Positions 13,346 to 24,445 of a stretch of DNA of 64,000 nt are shown here, one piece after another. The stretch is from assembly GCF_001577835.2 (NCBI RefSeq), contig NC_029547.1, forward strand, positions 66,936,980 through 67,000,979, written 5' to 3'. Position 1 is the stretch's first letter, and every line of letters starts with the position of its first letter. The position numbers and the translations under genes are program-made. The notes under the pieces were generated by a model, which was given only the letters and a program-made list of their open reading frames with translations, ran no database searches and was not told the DNA's origin. Source of the stretch: Coturnix japonica. Its lineage: Eukaryota; Chordata; Aves; Galliformes; Phasianidae.

Positions 13346-13968
13346 TTTCCTTAAAACATGCATACAAATGGAAACAAACAAACATACAAAACAGAAGACA
13401 ACTCATAAAAATAACTGCTGAATTGCCTTTGAAAGTAGGGGATAACATCTGTTGCGAAACAGATGAAAAATTGCTTCTTAAGATGTGTATGTTTTGTATT
13501 CTTTTTTTCTAGTAGGAAAAGAACAGACTTGAAATTTTGGTGTTTTTCCTTAGTGCCGTGTGTTGCTTTTGTGTGTTATAATATTTGAATGTAATTACAG
13601 CAGTGCCAATTTGCCAAAGATGTTGAACATTCTTTTGGGGATTTTGTTTTGCGTTTTCTTTTTGGGGAGGAACAAAATGGGAGGCGGGCTGGGCGGTGGG
13701 GTGTGCTAACGGTGTGGGTCAGAAGGGAGGGGGCTTACGGAAGTTTTTCTACATCCTTTTTATTTTTCCCGATTCTTTTTCTCGTCGAAACTGAAATTCG
13801 TGATTTTATTCTAAGTTAAATGGTTGACTGCAACATGTTTTATTTTTAGATTAGTTGAGGAAACATGCAATAAGACTGGCGTAGTTCAATATCTGTGTGT
13901 CTTTTCATGAGAGTGACTGTTACTTGTGGACATTTGATTTTATGTAACCTTTATGTGAGATAATTATT

Positions 13969-13976
13969 TGTAAATA
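13969..13976 (+). promoter_or_regulatory. Pumilio-type element TGTAAATA
   Basis: TGTAAATA fits the PUM1/PUM2 consensus UGUANAUA and lies about 27 bases upstream of the poly(A) signal of the probable PAX5 3' UTR. Its position near the mRNA end is where such elements often act. Activity is not shown by the sequence. Confidence 0.35.
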
Positions 13977-14002
13977 TCTACCATAATTTTATTGGTTCCT
14001 AA

Positions 14003-14008
14003 AATAAA
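14003..14008 (+). terminator. PAX5: Poly(A) signal AATAAA, probable PAX5 3' end
   Basis: A canonical AATAAA is followed by a T-rich stretch and, about 25-35 bases on, a 'ctgttttcacctt' GU/U-rich region. The preceding 500 bases are repeat-free and AT-rich, as expected of a distal 3' UTR. Confidence 0.6.
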
Positions 14009-14261
14009 AGTAATTTTTTTAAGTTCCAAAAGCCTGTTTTCACCTTATCTGCTGCGTCGTCTGGGAGAAGTACCAGGTTGTTGGATCTGAAATGGGCTTC
14101 CTTGGGTCTTTATTGGGAAGACGCCCTTTGTGCATGGCCAACATCTCAAGTCTCACTGCTGCTGCTTAATTAAGGGACAAAACTCATAACAACCTCCCAC
14201 AATCCAGCAAATAATTGTAGATACGTAAAAAGAAAATGACAAACTAATCACAGTTGTGATT

Positions 14262-14320
14262 TTCACTGCAGGGAGTTGAACTAGATGACATTCCAACTCA
14301 AACCATTCCATGATTCTATT
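14262..14320 (+). mobile_element. CR1 LINE 3' end, sense
   Basis: The wording 'gagttgaactagatgacatt...ccattccatgattctatt' is the sense-strand CR1 3' terminus with its short microsatellite-like tail. Only the last ~60 bases remain. Confidence 0.8.
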
Positions 14321-14515
14321 CAATTGTGCTTCGGCTCCAGTGCAGTTCCCACCTTCCATAGCTCAGCAGGACTGTAACTCTGTCCCCCCAGCTCTGGGTT
14401 AGACCTGGGTCTGTGTTTTAGACTTCTGCTCTCTTTCAGTCTTGCTATGTTAAGAGAGGATCAAACATCCTTGCAGTTTGCAGGCAATGCCCATTCCTCA
14501 ATGAAGTTCTCATGG

Positions 14516-14945
14516 AATAACAGAAATGATTTCTTATGGAATAACAGAAATGTAGGGGCTGGAAGGAGCCTCTGGACGATCATCTAGTCCAACTTCCAGC
14601 TAAAGCAGGCAGCACTGGAAGGAATCCAGGCGGGTTTTGAATATCTCCAGAGAAGGATACTCCACTGCCTCCCCAAGCAGCCTAGCCTGTTCCATGCTTG
14701 TACAAAACACCCCATATTCCAGTTTGTGCCCATTACCCTTTGTCCTGGTGCTGGTCACTGCTGAAAAGAGTCTGTCCCCTTCCACTTGCCACCTGTCCTG
14801 GAGATGCTTAGAAGCGCTGATAAGCTTTGATAAGCCTTCCTTCTCCATCCCTCAGCCTCTCCTCCTATGGGAGATGTCCCAGGCCCTTAATCATCTTTGT
14901 AGCCCTCAGCTGGACTCTGTCGCATTTGGATGTGAAATATCATTG
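14516..14945 (-). mobile_element. CR1 LINE 3' fragment, antisense
   Basis: Begins 'atggaataacagaaatgtaggggctggaagg' (in parts) and continues through the standard antisense CR1 tail ('ctccccaagcagcctagcctgttcc', 'ccctttgtcctggtgctggtc'). It is 5' truncated at about 14945. Confidence 0.92.
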
Positions 14946-15929
14946 TTACTTCTGGCAGCAGAACGGTGGAATTAGACCTGACAAAACTGTGTTGTGAGGC
15001 ACAAAAGCATCCTGTCTCTCCAGGTGTGAGGCCCCATACTGCTTTGTTCAATGAGAATGCCCTTCAAGGATGCAAATGCAGTTTTATCTCAAGCCTGGTG
15101 TACAAATGGCTACTGTTTAAGATGCCCTGGAATTGTCACTTAAACTTTTCATGAATAGGAAATGAAGACTCTTGTTTAAGCAACAGAATGTCTCTGTATT
15201 GTAATAGACTTTGCAGACAAGGGCAATGGGCAGCCCTGCCAGGAAAGTCAAGAACAGAGTTGGCGGGTACACAAAGGCTCATACAAGGAGATCAAAGTGA
15301 CAGCCCCTCTGCCAGGATCCCTGCAGTGGACCATGATGGCTAGAGCTGGAACATCTGGAAATAGTGTCAGATGCAGCCGCTGAGAACTTGCAGCTTCTGC
15401 TTCAGCATGTTGTGACCTAACGTCATTCTCAGTCACTCAGCAAGACAACCCCAAGGACTTGAAGTGGACTAGGGAGTAAATTCATTGTCTGCATATGCAC
15501 TATCTTTGAGGCATTACATAGCTTCCTTCTGGATGGCGTTTTCCGAAGAGTCCGGGATACTGACTCCATCTGAATGGTGAATCAAAAAGTATAAAAGTAA
15601 CACAGAACTGGGGTTTTAAAAACCTCCTTCTGTGACAGCACCATCTCACTGCCGTGTACTGGAAGGAAATGCTGACGTGCAGAGCAAGAGACCACCATAT
15701 ATTTTCCCTCCACAGTGCAGTTTTGAATCCTATACTACAAATCCCTCCATCGAGCAAAATGGAACCGAGGGAAGATACGGATCATTTCTCTTGGGAGATT
15801 TGCAGGGGATCTGCAGGGTCGGGGCATGGTAAGGAAAAAAGGCTCTGGAAAACAATATGGAAGGAGATGCTCCTGTGAGAGTCAACAGATCTTCATGTCA
15901 GGAGGACGTAAGAAATCTGTGAATAGCTG
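14946..15929. other. Intergenic, nothing recognised
   Basis: Single-copy-looking DNA between a CR1 copy and an LTR fossil. No exon, RNA gene or named repeat is recognised. Confidence 0.5.
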
Positions 15930-16118
15930 GATGTTGTTTGGCAGATGGTGAGTGATTGTGCTGTGCATCACTTGTCTTGTATATAATTATTGTTATTATT
16001 TTACTTTCCTTTTCTGTCCTATTAAACCCATGAGTTTTACCTTTTATTTTCTATTCTCTCCCCAGTCCCGTGAGGAGTTGGGGCATGGAGCTGAGCTGCT
16101 GCTGGGTTGAACCACACC
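15930..16118 (+). mobile_element. Fossil avian ERV LTR, 3' part, sense
   Basis: The stretch has the R/U5-like wording of a widespread avian LTR: a TA-rich run, 'tattaaacccatgagtttta', 'tctctccccagtcccgtgag' and an end resembling '...gctgggttgaaccacacca'. It is a partial, diverged LTR without adjacent internal sequence. Family: avian ERV, ERVL/ERVK-type LTR. It looks old. Confidence 0.7.
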
Positions 16119-16445
16119 AGCAGGAAAGCAAAGAAACCTTTTAGATTGAGACAGTGAAGGTTTAATAAGAGGAACAAAGCTATGTGCACAGGGAAAGCAA
16201 CGTGCAGAATTATCTTTCCCATTGGCAGGCAGATGTCAGCTCTTTTCTGGATAGGAGGGCCTCAGAAAGCCTGGTGGTTGTTTGGGAAGACCAGTGCCAC
16301 CAGCATGTATGATCTCTTTCACCTGTCTCTAAGCTGAGCACGTTGTATGGTATGGGCTATCCCTTCGGTAACTGGAAGCCATCTATCCTGGCTGTTCCCT
16401 TTCCAGTCTCTTGCTCACCCCCAGCCTGACTGGAGGTCAGCATGG
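16119..16445 (-). mobile_element. Fossil avian ERV LTR fragment, antisense
   Basis: The wording 'attggcaggcagatgtcagc' and 'tatggtatgggctatccctt' is characteristic of the U3/R part of the common avian LTR read in reverse. It abuts the sense LTR fragment at 15930-16118, so the two lie tail to tail. Diverged and partial; an old fossil. Confidence 0.7.
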
Positions 16446-16744
16446 GAAACAGAAACAGGGTAGTTCTTGTGGCCATGCAAGCATTGTTCACCTAAAGGTT
16501 GTTGTGTAATCAGTGCAATGTTCAGCAAATTGAAGCATATTCCCATCAGGATGCTCTGAAGAAAATGAACTCCATCCTGTCCAGTCTCAGCGCAGTGCTA
16601 ACATCCCTAGGACAGTCTAAGAGGGATGAATCCAGCCACCTCTATGGTGTGACTTCATTATTAAACCTCAGCCACCTCACAGCACTGGGGAAGTCACACC
16701 TGATATGAGATAGCTAAATTCTGGCACCTCACTCTATTAAACTC

Positions 16745-17220
16745 ATTGTAAACAGTTCCTGATAACGCTTTAAAATAATGGTCCATTACTGCAGTAATGC
16801 TTAATTAGAATGGAAGTGACAAATGGAGCCATCATGATTAATGTTATTATAATGAGTACATCTGCAATTTGCTGTAACACACAGAAATGTCTGGCTTCCC
16901 AAGAAACCCTCAGATACAGAGAGTGTCTTTTGTATTCATAGGGACATAATAATTCCTCTGAAGGAATCTCATCATAATTTAGCTTGAATTAATGTACATT
17001 TATCACACTGTGTAACCCAGTGTAGCAATTTATCTAAATCCTATGTATGTAACGTAGACTGTATACTCTTGTCTAAGAGCACTCAATAATGGAGAAATCC
17101 TTTGGAGGAATACATTTACTGTAGATCATTAATGCTCAGTGTGTTAAGTGGCCTTTAAATTAAACCGAGTTAAATAAACTCTTATTTAATATACCAGTGT
17201 AACTTTGTTCATTAACAAAC
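16745..17220. promoter_or_regulatory. Candidate conserved noncoding stretch
   Basis: About 475 bases of AT-rich, repeat-free sequence dense in TAATTA/ATTAAT cores ('gcagtaatgcttaattagaa', 'cttgaattaatgtacattta'). This texture resembles vertebrate conserved noncoding elements, and PAX-family loci usually carry such elements. The call rests on texture only. Confidence 0.25.
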
Positions 17221-17769
17221 ACATCAAGGCTTTTTTTCATTTACATATAGCTGATGCAAGCATACGATACCAAAACGTTCTGTTAGTGGAACAAAATGTG
17301 ATTCAGGGTGTCTATAAGAGAAGGTAGAAGGATGCATGGGTTTGGCATACTGACTTCAGGTCTTTAGGAAACTAAATGCTGTCCTGTATTAACACACTGG
17401 AAAAAAAAAAAAGATTAACTCTTATTTATAGAAGAGCCTGACTAGAAGTTTTCTGTTCTGGTTGTACAGTCCTCTTTCCTTGCTATTTTTAATTGACAAT
17501 AAGGAAGCATTGCTTGAAAGTGGAGGAATAATACTTTCTTGATCCCTCTGCAGAGCCTTCTTACCCTCAAGCAGATCAACACATGAATCTGACTTGGTTT
17601 TGTCTGCAAACATACTGCAGGTGAACACAGTTATCAACACTGATACCCAGTGCTGAGCCCTGGGTAATATCACTTGTGTCTGGCCAGCAGCTCCATTCAC
17701 AATGGCCATTTGGGTCCAATTATACCTTCAGTTTTCAATACCTAGCAAATAGCACATCCATAGGACAAC

Positions 17770-17990
17770 TAAGATGGCAACAGGTCTGGAAGATGTCTGC
17801 TGTGAGGAAGAGCTTTGAGCACTTGGGTTGCCTGGTCCAAAGGAGAGAAAGGCAGGAGGTGACCTCCCTTGCTCTCTGCAGCAGGAACAGCAGGAGGTTG
17901 AGCAAAGGGAGTTTTAGGTTGGACATGAGGATAAATTTCTTTACTGAGAGGGTAGTTTGACATTGGAACAAGCTGCCTTGAGGTGTGCTC
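17770..17990 (+). mobile_element. CR1 LINE ORF2 C-terminal fragment, sense
   Basis: Sense CR1 wording from the ORF2 end and 3' UTR: 'aggaggtgacctcccttgct', 'ttttaggttggacatgagga', 'tttctttactgagagggtag' and 'attggaacaagctgcct'. Truncated at both ends. Confidence 0.9.
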
Positions 17991-20900
17991 TCTTTTTTTC
18001 CAAGTAGAAGCTTTTTCCACCTGTTCTAGTCTGTGTGGTGTCAGTGGAACACTTGCATGTTTATCTTGTTTATACACATGTAGAGAAGGCACGGAAACCT
18101 TTGGTAAGAAAGTGGTAAGAAAAGCAGGTGACCTGGAAAAATATCCACATATGCCTGGTTATGTTCCATTTGTAGAATCCGGTCTTGTAATTACTGTTTG
18201 AATGTTGAATTTTATTTTATTTTTTTTTTTCATTTTTAGCCTTGAGGCTTAAAGCAAATATTTGGTATTTGGTAAATGGAGAGGAAGGTTGCCTGATTTA
18301 AATGAGGTTTCAGCATACACACTCGTCTCCCCATCTCACAGTAGATGTGGATTGCATGTTGGTTTTCAGGCTTTAGATTCAAAAGTCAACCAACCAAATA
18401 TCACTGCTGGTTTATTCTCTTGCATTGGAGTCTATACTTACCTTCTCAGTTCAGGTAGGATCTGTTGGTAGTTCATCTTGGGGATAAGGAAGACAACAGA
18501 CACTAGCTTTTACTTGTCGTATTCTGGTCCTGTTTATGAGAGTCAGGATCACTGTTTGAAAGAAAATGTGTTTCCCAAGGGAAGGAGATGTATAATCACT
18601 GTTCTTTACCCAAATACTCCTGTTAGCAAGGAAAGGTCTCCTTCATAGTTGCTTTTATTTTCTCTAACACCTCCTACTTATTCAGAGTGATTGTCTATGG
18701 CTGAACAACTGGCAAATGAACCATCTCCGTGGGTGATCATAGCTTTTTTGGACTGGTTTTCATTCACTGGTTTTTTGGACTGGTATTCAACATACTAAGA
18801 AACTTCCCTGGAACTGTTGGCAGATCATAGAGAATAGGGATGTTATAAATCAGCAGACTTTTATTCAACAAAATGTCACTGAAAGCAGCCGGCTTGTTAT
18901 CCTGGGGTTTATTTCCACAGCCCTGCAAAGCATGTATCACATTGATGCTTGTAGTCAGAGAGACATTCCATTAAAGTAGAAAACACTTTCATTTAAAAGA
19001 ACTGCCTTGAAAAATTACTGAGCATGTAAGACCTTCCAATGCTACTCATAGACACTTATTAGCTAATTAGTAATTAACTAATAGCTTATAATTAATTAAC
19101 AGTAAGAACAACAATTACTAGTTCCCCAGTGATAAAGAAGGGCTAGACTGGACACAGCAAGTGACTACAAAAACAGCTCCAAATTATGATGCTCTGTCTC
19201 CTTGAATTTCTCAGTTTGGCATCTGCAAATGTCTGTCCTGGGTTGCAAGAACGTCATGGAAACGTGGTGGGCATATTGCTGGGAATGGAGCTCCAGGAGC
19301 TTTATACTTGTCCATGAAGGTGGTGAGGAGCAAGGTGACTCCTAGAAAATAAAAGAAACAGCCAGAGACACTGTGTTCACTCTAACCAAGTCATGTCTGG
19401 GATTCATCAGAGACAAGGAACTTGCCTAGTAGTCAAGAATCAAGAGTCAAAAGCCTGTAAATGTGTCTGTAAAACACAGCAGAAAAGAAGAAATCAGTGT
19501 CTAGACAGTGATAAAAATCACCTTGGAGGGTCTGTTTTGTTCTACTTCAAAGTATCAGGCATGCAGGATAAGTGCCTGCATGAAGGGTTGGAGAGTGTCT
19601 GTGGAATGTTCTGTTGGCCTGTAGGGGTAAATGGGAAAGCTAGGAAAAGAAAACTTGTGAAGGTATATAAGTGACGTGAGAACTTGTAATAAATGAGATC
19701 ATTCACATCGGAGTCTGTGCATCAGATGTAGCACCCATTATAATCAATCAGGTAGAAGGGAGACGAGTACTGAGCAGGCAGGTTTCTTGGTGAAGCAAGG
19801 ATGCAGCGCAGATCACAACCAACTTACAGCCATAAATGAAGGCATTTGATTCCATGTAAAATAAAGGAATGAAGCCCCTTGTGATGGCCCAGCATGAGAG
19901 TGGAGGGACGCTGGATGAAGTTTCAGGGAAGGTGATGTAGAGGGCAGCTCTCTACATGGAGGGAAAAGCAGGATCCTTAAAGCACCTTAAGGTGCTTTAC
20001 GGAATCAATCCAGAGGTGAAAGCCTGAGATTTGTACCTGAGTTGAGCCCAGGATTTTGCTATTTGTCCTAGATGTGTTGGCAGGGGAATCAAAAGGTGGC
20101 TAGGTGATACAACAGCTGAGCAATTCTCAGTCTTGTTGCTAGCTCAAGAAAATCAGGTGCCTTTGATCTGATCTGCCACTAGGCTTGACACAAACCTGTG
20201 AACTGTTTTCATTAGGAGAAGACACCAGCTGCTGAGGCCCTCGGGGGAGTCCAAGAGCTGCAAAGGAGGAAGGGATAAATGAATTGTGTCACTTTGCAGT
20301 GGCTTGGAAAAGGATAACAACACATCGCAGGCTGCACCTTGGAGATCTTGCTGTTCAAACAGGGGAAGAGACAAGAGATGAATAGAATGAATCATGGCAA
20401 TGCTGGTGATCACACCCAAAACCAGATCTGCCACGAACTCCTTTTCTGTGTGTGCGTGTGAGAGGGACTCCAAGATAACTGCAACTCACCTCTTTCCTCC
20501 TAGAGATAAACAACACATTCATATCTCACCCCAGGGAATTCATGGAACTTCCCTTTTGGAAGATGTTAATATATTCTCATAACACATTCCTATGCCTACA
20601 AAACTTTTAAAACACGGAAAATTCAAACCACATATCTTTCACAAAACAAAATGCAAATTCAAACAGCTATTAACATGGAATGATCTGAGATTTGTGGGAA
20701 GGAGACAGGCGTCACTGGAAAACAGCGACAAAGAAACAGACACGGAAAGGAACAAGGTGCCAAAGCAACTGGCCAAGACCAACTGGGGTATGTCTGTAGG
20801 TAACAGTTCAGGAAACAGCTTCAGAAGGTCTGAGGAGTGTGGGAGGCAGGATAGATAAGAGAGGTATCCTTCAGTGCAACGCTAATGGTACCATTAGCAA

Positions 20901-21227
20901 AGTGAAACATCTCTGATTCAGATTAGATGGAGACAAACTGAAGATAGGTCAGACCGCTAGTGTAGTTTGAGCTCCGGAAACTTTGTATTGAGAGAATGAA
21001 GGAGGAGAATGTGCTTGATGGATCCAAAGGTCGGCTGAAGACTGACTTGACTTATCTGGGCAGTATATGGGAACTCTGAGCACATGCTTGTGGTCTGAGA
21101 GTTTCACTGCTGAGCAGAGAAAATCAGAATAAGGGTGTCAAGATTTGGGTCAGATGAATTCAGAAGAAGGTACGCGCTTAAATCGGAGCACTGGCTCATT
21201 TTCCTTTGAAATAAGACATATTTTTCA
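17991..21227. other. Intergenic, mostly featureless
   Basis: No exon or RNA gene is recognised. It contains a homeodomain-like TAAT cluster at about 19057-19120 and a long T run at 18212-18230. Open frames here are short and without recognisable products. Confidence 0.5.
19057..19120. promoter_or_regulatory. Dense TAATTA homeodomain-type motif cluster
   Basis: In about 60 bases there are TTATTAGCTAATTAGTAATT-type overlaps, followed by 'ataattaattaacag' and 'caattactag', giving at least five TAATTA/TAATTG-like cores. Such clusters can bind homeodomain proteins, but they can also be simple AT-rich drift. Confidence 0.25.
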
Positions 21228-21325
21228 TCACTGACAACTCTGAACACAGCAGAAGAAATTTTTCCTAACATCCAACCTGAATCTCCCCTGGGGTAACTTG
21301 AGGCATCAGCATGGCCAGTGCTTCC
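21228..21325 (-). mobile_element. CR1 LINE fragment, antisense
   Basis: 'gaagaaatttttcctaacat' followed by 'ccaacctgaatctcccctgg' and 'gtaacttgaggc' is the standard antisense CR1 ORF2-end wording. Only about 100 bases remain. Confidence 0.8.
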
Positions 21326-21814
21326 TTAAAAGCACGGGATGTGACCATGATACAGGTAGGCAACCAGGAATTCAAAGTAAAGACAGGAAAAGTCTGAGGG
21401 AGGACTGAGTGTGCACAGACTTCCAGGCAGCTGTATGAGTGCTTTAAATACATACTTTGGGTCAACAAATTACTACCAAATATTCTCCAAAAAGGGGTGG
21501 ATTCGGGTGACAAACCTCTTACAGTGGAAACAGTGTGAGTGTTAAATTAACAAAAACACATTAGAAAGCATGAAAAGACGGGAAGAAAACAAACAACAAA
21601 AGCAGCATAAGAAACCAAGCTCATAGCAAGCAATCCGTGTCACTTTTTTTTTCCCTCCTGTGTACTCTTGCTCTGTCCCATTTGTCTAGCAGTAATCTAC
21701 ATTTCAAATGATTACATGGGAAGCTGAAGTGGTAGTGACAGGGATAAACGAAGCTTGTTAAACTAATAGCTGCACTAATGCCCAAATATGTGAACTTCCA
21801 GAGTCAAGCAGCAT

Positions 21815-22200
21815 CCAAGGCTGCCGGAGCTGTCAGCCTTGCTCCCCCTGGGCTCGTCCGCCAGCCACTGCCACATGATGAATGGCCCTGTCGAGTAAAT
21901 TCATCCGGGGCCCAATTAAATAGGCAGAAATGAACTAGAGCCATCAACCAGGGGGAGAGAGAGGGAGAGAGAGCAAGAGAGAGAGAAAGAAAGAGAGAAT
22001 ACTGAAAAATAGGTGGGAGGAGGGGAGAAATATTCTGCACAAAGTCAAGGAAGCTCCAAAGCAGTGAAGTCATTCTGTCAGAAAATGGCCATTTAATGCT
22101 TTGCCGAGCCCACGACAGATAAGTCATCTGAAGAAGCTTAGTGGAGTCCCAGGGCATTTCATTTATTAATTACCAGCTTCAAGCAGGGGATTGCGACAAT
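21815..22200. promoter_or_regulatory. Candidate conserved noncoding stretch with GA-repeat interruption
   Basis: Repeat-free, compositionally even DNA on both sides of a (GA)n run at about 21950-22000 ('atgaatggccctgtcgagta', 'ggcccaattaaataggcaga', 'cattttaatgcttt'-like wording, 'catttattaattaccagc'). The texture is that of a vertebrate conserved noncoding element. Not demonstrated. Confidence 0.25.
21950..22000 (+). repeat. (GA)n-rich microsatellite
   Basis: Roughly 50 bases of interrupted 'gagagagaggga' units. Confidence 0.85.
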
Positions 22201-22644
22201 CCTCTCTCTGCTGCTCTCACTCTTTTTCTCCCTTTTTTTGTCTCCTGTACACTGTCAGCTCTTCACTTCCTCTCTGTCAGACAGGCAGGGCAGCCACACA
22301 TGAGCAGGGAAGTTTGGCATATCATGGGAGAGATAGTGGGAAACAAAAGTTAGGAGGTTTTTTGGTTGTTGTTGTTTCTTCTCTGTTTTTTCTAAAGAAA
22401 ATCCTACTTGTGTTTCTTTACCCTGGGGGTCTGCCATCCCATTTGCTTTCTCCTCCTGCTGTGTCCCCAAATCCTTCCTTATTTTGTTGGAAAAGGACTG
22501 ATCCAGTCCTGGCCACCACTGTTCATCCTGTAGGGCTGTGTCCTCTCCTGGTCAGTGGTCCCTATCCCCATGCTGGCTATATGAACCACATGGGTCTTCA
22601 TGCCATCCATATTTTCATTGTATCTGCCCATTCATTTACCATTG

Positions 22645-23000
22645 GATCACAGAGGCACAGGATCATAGAATCACAGAATCATTAAGGCTGGAAAAGACCT
22701 TCAAGATCACTGAGTCCAACAGTGCCACACCTCCACACTTTGTGAACACCTCCATGGATGGCGACTCTGTGCTGTGCAGCCTGCGACAACGTTTGACCCC
22801 TCTTTCAGAACAGAAATTTTTCCTAATATCCAACCTGAATCTCCTCTGGAACAACTTGAAACCATCATTTTTCTTCCTAACTTCTCCCACTTGCAGGGTG
22901 CCTCTGGGAGGGATCAGCATCCCTGGTGTCCTCTCCCTGTCCTGTCCTCTGCACAGTGGGTGTATCTCAAGGAACAAACTGGCATTGTTTGAGATGAAAC
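22645..23000 (-). mobile_element. CR1 LINE 3' fragment, antisense
   Basis: Starts at the CR1 3' end ('catagaatcacagaatcatt' then 'aaggctggaaaagacctt') and continues with 'tttttcctaatatccaacct' and 'gaacaacttgaaaccat'. It is 5' truncated near 23000. Confidence 0.93.
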
Positions 23001-24324
23001 AGCTCCTTAACCCCACTCACAGTCCCTGTTTTCATTCTAGTTCTTGCTGAGGCACTCGTGAAGTGAAAAACAAGTTGTTAGTCATCTCAGTTACTTCTAC
23101 ATCACGCAGCCCTTGGCCTGTTGACATTGACAGGCCGCTGTGAAATGGCATTGGCACAACTCAGCATCTTTCATCACTGAAGGCCACCAGAAATTCAGGT
23201 AAACCTTCTGGCATGGGAAACCACCTCTGACACCCTTCTGCCCATGGCAGAAGACGTATTGCAGAGCTCAGTAATACGCAGACAACAGTATAAAGTTATA
23301 CAGTAATTGAAATGTTTGCTGCTGTGCTCCTTTGCTAGGGAACAACAGGATGATTTAGAACTCTGCAATACAAGGGCTCAGAGGAAATCCATGGGAACAG
23401 CCGAAAGAGAAGCTCAGTTTGCACAAAAAAAGTGAGACTTCTTTTTCAAAGGATGAGGAATTTTTGTACGGAGCATGGATTCCCAAAAACACTCATGGCG
23501 GTCAGTAATTAGGAACTGTAATTAGGAACTTCCCAGTGGATTTCACAGCCTGTGACTTGTCAGTTCAAGAAATGCTTTCAACAAATCAAACTTCAGAGTA
23601 TGCACTGAACAAAAATAATATTTTATTTCCCTAATGCTTCGCTTGCTAAAGCCAATGGGGACCTTTGAGTTCATTGAAAAAGACTGTGTTATTAGTTGCA
23701 AATTCAGTTCTGGTAGAAGTCTTTAACAAAAAGATGTTTTTAGATGGGCATAGAAAACCTGCTATCAGACATATACAATGCTTGTATCATTTGAAAAGAA
23801 TGGTTGTTTGATTAAAATTAATTGTGACTTTATTTATTGGAAAATTTCTTGGTGAGCTATGGAAGGGTGCTCGAACTAGACCTTAAAGAAATGCAGGGCT
23901 CAGCTTCCTCCAGCTGCAGTAGGAGGCAAGCAAGTAAACCTGGTTACAAGAAACATCATATAATGCTTATTAATAACAGCACTTAAAACTCGGGTTTGAA
24001 ATGTTTGTATCTGCCTGAGGAAACCTTTAGAGACTCCTGAATTCCTGCTGCTGGTAGATCAGAGCAGAGCAAATGATGTTGCCTGTAAGCCTGAAGTTGG
24101 GATCAGTTGGGAGGAGGGGAAGGGAAAGATAACTTGCTGATTAAGGAGGGAAAAAATATGAGGTACGTCATATTTTGCAATAAATAGATCGTATCACCTC
24201 TTAAATAGTTCATATTTTACTGACCTCATGCAGACCAGCCTCCATTCTCTCCTGCTTGTTACCAGGGCATCCAACTTCTTTTCTTCCCAACACCACAGTG
24301 CCTTTCCCCAGGCTCCCATTTCAC
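23001..24324. other. Intergenic, nothing recognised
   Basis: No coding, RNA or named repeat feature is recognised. AT-rich, with short direct repeats such as 'aattaggaact' twice at about 23508-23530. Confidence 0.5.
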
Positions 24325-24400
24325 TTGGTTGAAATAATAGAACGGCTTAGGGTGGAAGAGACCTTTAAAGATCATCCAGCCAAAGTGGGGCTGCTCCTGG
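24325..24400 (-). mobile_element. CR1 LINE 3' end, antisense, short
   Basis: 'aataatagaacggcttaggg' followed by 'tggaagagacctttaaagat' is the reversed CR1 3' end. Only about 75 bases are recognisable. Confidence 0.8.
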
Positions 24401-24445
24401 ACTCTTCTCAGTCTACCCCTTCAGACTCCTTCAATATCAAAATCA

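Larger units (their letters stand above)
10706..14030 (+). other. PAX5: Probable PAX5 3' UTR
   Basis: This non-coding sequence follows the PAX5 stop to a canonical AATAAA at 14003-14008. It is AT-rich, with several long T runs, and from 13440 to 14010 it is repeat-free. A mariner fragment (12120-12292), a pyrimidine tract (13112-13185) and a purine tract (13285-13345) lie inside. A long 3' UTR is expected for PAX5, but an earlier alternative poly(A) site is possible. The extent is inferred from the poly(A) signal only. Confidence 0.6.
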
